Below, piece after piece: positions 62,353 to 64,000 of a stretch of 64,000 nucleotides of DNA. The translations under genes and the position numbers were made by a program. Where the stretch lies: NCBI RefSeq assembly GCF_002074055.1, contig NZ_CP014619.1:2947002-3011001 (forward strand), written 5' to 3'. A model generated the notes under the pieces. That model was not told the origin of the DNA and made no database searches. It saw nothing but the letters and a program-made list of their open reading frames with translations. Source of the DNA: Frondihabitans sp. 762G35. GTDB taxonomy: Bacteria > Actinomycetota > Actinomycetes > Actinomycetales > Microbacteriaceae. Each line of letters starts with the position of its first letter. Position 1 is the stretch's first letter.

Positions 62353-62769
62353 TCAGCCGACGGGCGCGAAGTCGTCGGGGTGGTCGCGGTAGCGCGTGGC
62401 GACGAGCGCCGTGAGCGCCGACTCCGACGGGACGAGCTCGGCGTAGCGGTCGTCGAGGGCGTCCAGGCGTTCGTCGACCTCGTCGGCCGTGGGCGCGTCG
62501 TCGTCTTCATCGTCGGGCACCACGTCCAGGTCGCTCGCCTCCAGGACGAGATCGCGGACGGCGAGCGCGCCGAAGAACTCGAAGCCCTCCGCGCCCTCCT
62601 CGAGGTCGCTGCGCGTGAGGGTCTTGAGGGCGTCCTCGAAGCCGCTGCTGGACACCTCGGCGTGCACCCGCAGGAGCGCGGAGAGGGCCTGGTCGCCCGC
62701 CTCCGGGGCGTCGCCGCCCGCTCGCAGCTCGGCGCGGTCCCAGATGGCTTCTTCGATGTCGGTGCTCAC
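62353..62769 (-). CDS. hypothetical acidic protein
   Basis: A 138-residue protein from GTG 62769 (VSTDIEEAIWDRAELRAGG). It is acidic and helical, with an Asp/Glu-rich central segment and an FEFFGALAVRDLVLEA block. No family is recognised. It is 102 bp from the quinone-oxidoreductase start, divergent. Confidence 0.6.
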   Translation of the reverse strand: MSTDIEEAIWDRAELRAGGDAPEAGDQALSALLRVHAEVSSSGFEDALKTLTRSDLEEGAEGFEFFGALAVRDLVLEASDLDVVPDDEDDDAPTADEVDERLDALDDRYAELVPSESALTALVATRYRDHPDDFAPVG

Positions 62770-62871
62770 CCGAGCATCCTGGCACCGACCGGCGCCCGCG
62801 GCCAGCGCGCGGGGGCGGCCGGGCGCGCCGCACGCTGGGGCCGTCACCGGCGGCGGGTGCACTATCGAGGG

Positions 62872-63939
62872 ATGCGCGCAATCACCATCCCCCAGCCCGG
62901 CGGCCCCGAGGCCCTCGTCCTCGCCGACATCGCGGAGCCCGTCGTGGGCCCGAACGACGTCCTCATCGAGATCGCGGCGGCGGGTGTGAACCGGGCCGAC
63001 ATCGGCCAGCGGCAGGGCAGCTACCCGTCGCCCCCCGGATCGCCGGCGGGGCCGGGCATGGAGGTGTCCGGCACGATCGTGGGCCTCGGTTCGGCGCTGG
63101 TGGCTGCCGCTGCTGCTGCCGCGCCCGCGGACGCAGCCGACAACTCAGGCCGGGCGGGCTCCTCCCCCGCTGACGCACCCGCGTCCGACAACTCAGGCTG
63201 GGCGATCGGCGACCGCGTCTGCGCGCTGCTCGGCGGCGGCGGCTACGCGGAACGCGTCGCGGTCGACGCCGGGCTGGTCCTCCCCCAACCTGCAATGACG
63301 ACACTGGTCGACGCCGCGGGCCTCCCCGAGGTCGCCGCGACCGTGTGGTCGAACGTCTTCGAGAACGGCGGCCTCCGCGAGGGGCAGACGCTGCTCGTCC
63401 ACGGCGGCACGAGCGGCATCGGCACGATGGCCATCCAGCTCGGCATCGCCGTCGGAGCCCGCGTCGTCGCGACGGCCGGCTCCGCCGAGAAGGTGGCCTT
63501 CTGCGAGAGCCTCGGCGCGATCGGCGTCAACTACCGCGAGGACGACTTCGTCGCCGCGGCGAAGGCGGCGACCGACGGTCGCGGCGTCGACGTGATCCTC
63601 GACCTCGTCGGCGGCGACTACCTGGCCCGCAACATCGACGCCCTCGCCACGGCGGGCACCATCGCGGTGATCGCGAACCAAAGCGGCTCGGCGAGCACGT
63701 TCCAGCTCGGCGCGCTGATGGGCAAGCGGGGTCGGATCTGGGCGACGACGCTCCGGGCCCGCCCCCTCGCCGAGAAGGTCGCGATCATCGCCGGCGTGCG
63801 CGAGCACGTCTGGCCGCTCATCGCCGCGGGATCGGTGAGGCCGATCATCGACCGCGTGTTCCCCCTGGCCGACGCCGCCGACGCCCACCGCCGGATGGAG
63901 GGCGGCGACCACATCGGCAAGCTGCTCCTCACTCCGTAG
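62872..63939 (+). CDS. NADPH:quinone oxidoreductase-like MDR protein
   Basis: A 355-residue medium-chain dehydrogenase/reductase without zinc ligands. MRAITIPQPGGPEALVLADI and GVNRADIGQRQGSYP are typical of the quinone reductase branch, and the NADPH motif is VHGGTSGIGTMAIQLG. An Ala/Asp/Ser-rich insert of about 30 residues (AAAAAAAPADAADNSGRAGS) breaks the usual GxVxxVGxGV loop before GDRV. It carries a 48-bp duplication. The protein may still fold if the insert is a loop. Confidence 0.88.
   Translation: MRAITIPQPGGPEALVLADIAEPVVGPNDVLIEIAAAGVNRADIGQRQGSYPSPPGSPAGPGMEVSGTIVGLGSALVAAAAAAAPADAADNSGRAGSSPADAPASDNSGWAIGDRVCALLGGGGYAERVAVDAGLVLPQPAMTTLVDAAGLPEVAATVWSNVFENGGLREGQTLLVHGGTSGIGTMAIQLGIAVGARVVATAGSAEKVAFCESLGAIGVNYREDDFVAAAKAATDGRGVDVILDLVGGDYLARNIDALATAGTIAVIANQSGSASTFQLGALMGKRGRIWATTLRARPLAEKVAIIAGVREHVWPLIAAGSVRPIIDRVFPLADAADAHRRMEGGDHIGKLLLTP
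63137..63198 (+). repeat. in-frame 48-bp-spaced direct repeat within oxidoreductase
   Basis: CCGACAACTCAGGC occurs at 63137-63150 and again at 63185-63198, 48 bp (16 codons) apart and in frame, each followed by a related CGGGCG/TGGGCG. It marks a duplicated insert. Confidence 0.7.
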
Positions 63940-63964
63940 AGCTCTGCGACGAGCAGCAGACGAC

Positions 63965-63995
63965 GAACGCCCCCGCGATCACAGCGGGGGCGTTC
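63965..63995. terminator. strong hairpin terminator
   Basis: GAACGCCCCCGC (63965-63976), 7-nt loop, GCGGGGGCGTTC (63984-63995) is a perfect 12-bp stem, 25 bp after the oxidoreductase stop. Confidence 0.85.
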
Positions 63996-64000
63996 ATCGA

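Overview
The window is a GC-rich chromosomal segment from an actinobacterium, most likely a pigmented member of the family Microbacteriaceae. Four things point there: an HspR/HAIR-controlled dnaK-grpE-dnaJ-hspR operon, a C50-carotenoid cluster (crtE-crtB-crtI-crtYe-crtYf-crtEb with idi divergent), actinobacterial families such as DUF3151, DUF3618 and the Eis-type acetyltransferase, and dense packing with many 4-nt ATGA/GTGA overlaps. I see no tRNA, rRNA, CRISPR array, insertion sequence or integrase. The genus is not determined.

Layout. 0-3.4 kb: an incomplete WYL-type regulator divergent from a VOC protein, then small membrane or unknown proteins and some possibly decayed sequence. 3.5-7.1 kb: a TetR regulator, an ABC-ATPase-like protein without a P-loop and a YhgE/Pip membrane protein, translationally coupled. 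7.1-16.5 kb: an exopolysaccharide locus with a polymerase/ligase-like protein, a Wzc/CpsD-like tyrosine autokinase, four glycosyltransferases (two of them tandem paralogues), a pyruvyltransferase and a low-molecular-weight tyrosine phosphatase. 16.5-29 kb: mostly core genes (DUF3151, TrmH-type methyltransferase, HAD phosphatase, a very long acidic membrane protein, pyrE, exonuclease III, AEC transporter, alpha/beta hydrolase, class A penicillin-binding protein, nitroreductase, trpF).

29-38 kb: a cell-surface region with three paralogous secreted Ig-like-repeat proteins, a DUF3060 lipoprotein, clpB and small genes. Two of the paralogues face each other and share an almost identical 371-bp inverted repeat. 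38-43.4 kb: an RlmG-like methyltransferase and the hspR-dnaJ-grpE-dnaK operon. 43.7-48 kb: response regulator, histidine kinase, a membrane protein that looks like a degenerate kinase, and an MFS transporter, all joined by 4-nt overlaps. 48-50.2 kb: a flippase and a glycosyltransferase, probably a detached part of the polysaccharide pathway. 50.3-55.5 kb: an Eis-like acetyltransferase, a PEP-mutase-family enzyme, a VOC protein and a small membrane/envelope cluster (BrkB, DUF3618, holin-like, YtxH-like). 55.6-61.6 kb: the carotenoid operon. 61.7-64 kb: dcd, an unknown acidic protein and a quinone oxidoreductase, closed by a strong terminator.

How it fits together. The polysaccharide genes and the Ig-like surface proteins are linked by unusually AT-rich promoter regions carrying related GTATTTCA/ATATT-type elements, which suggests one surface-remodelling regulon. 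The inverted repeat between the two facing surface-protein genes could exchange their C-terminal halves by recombination. That is the most promising candidate here for an undescribed system.
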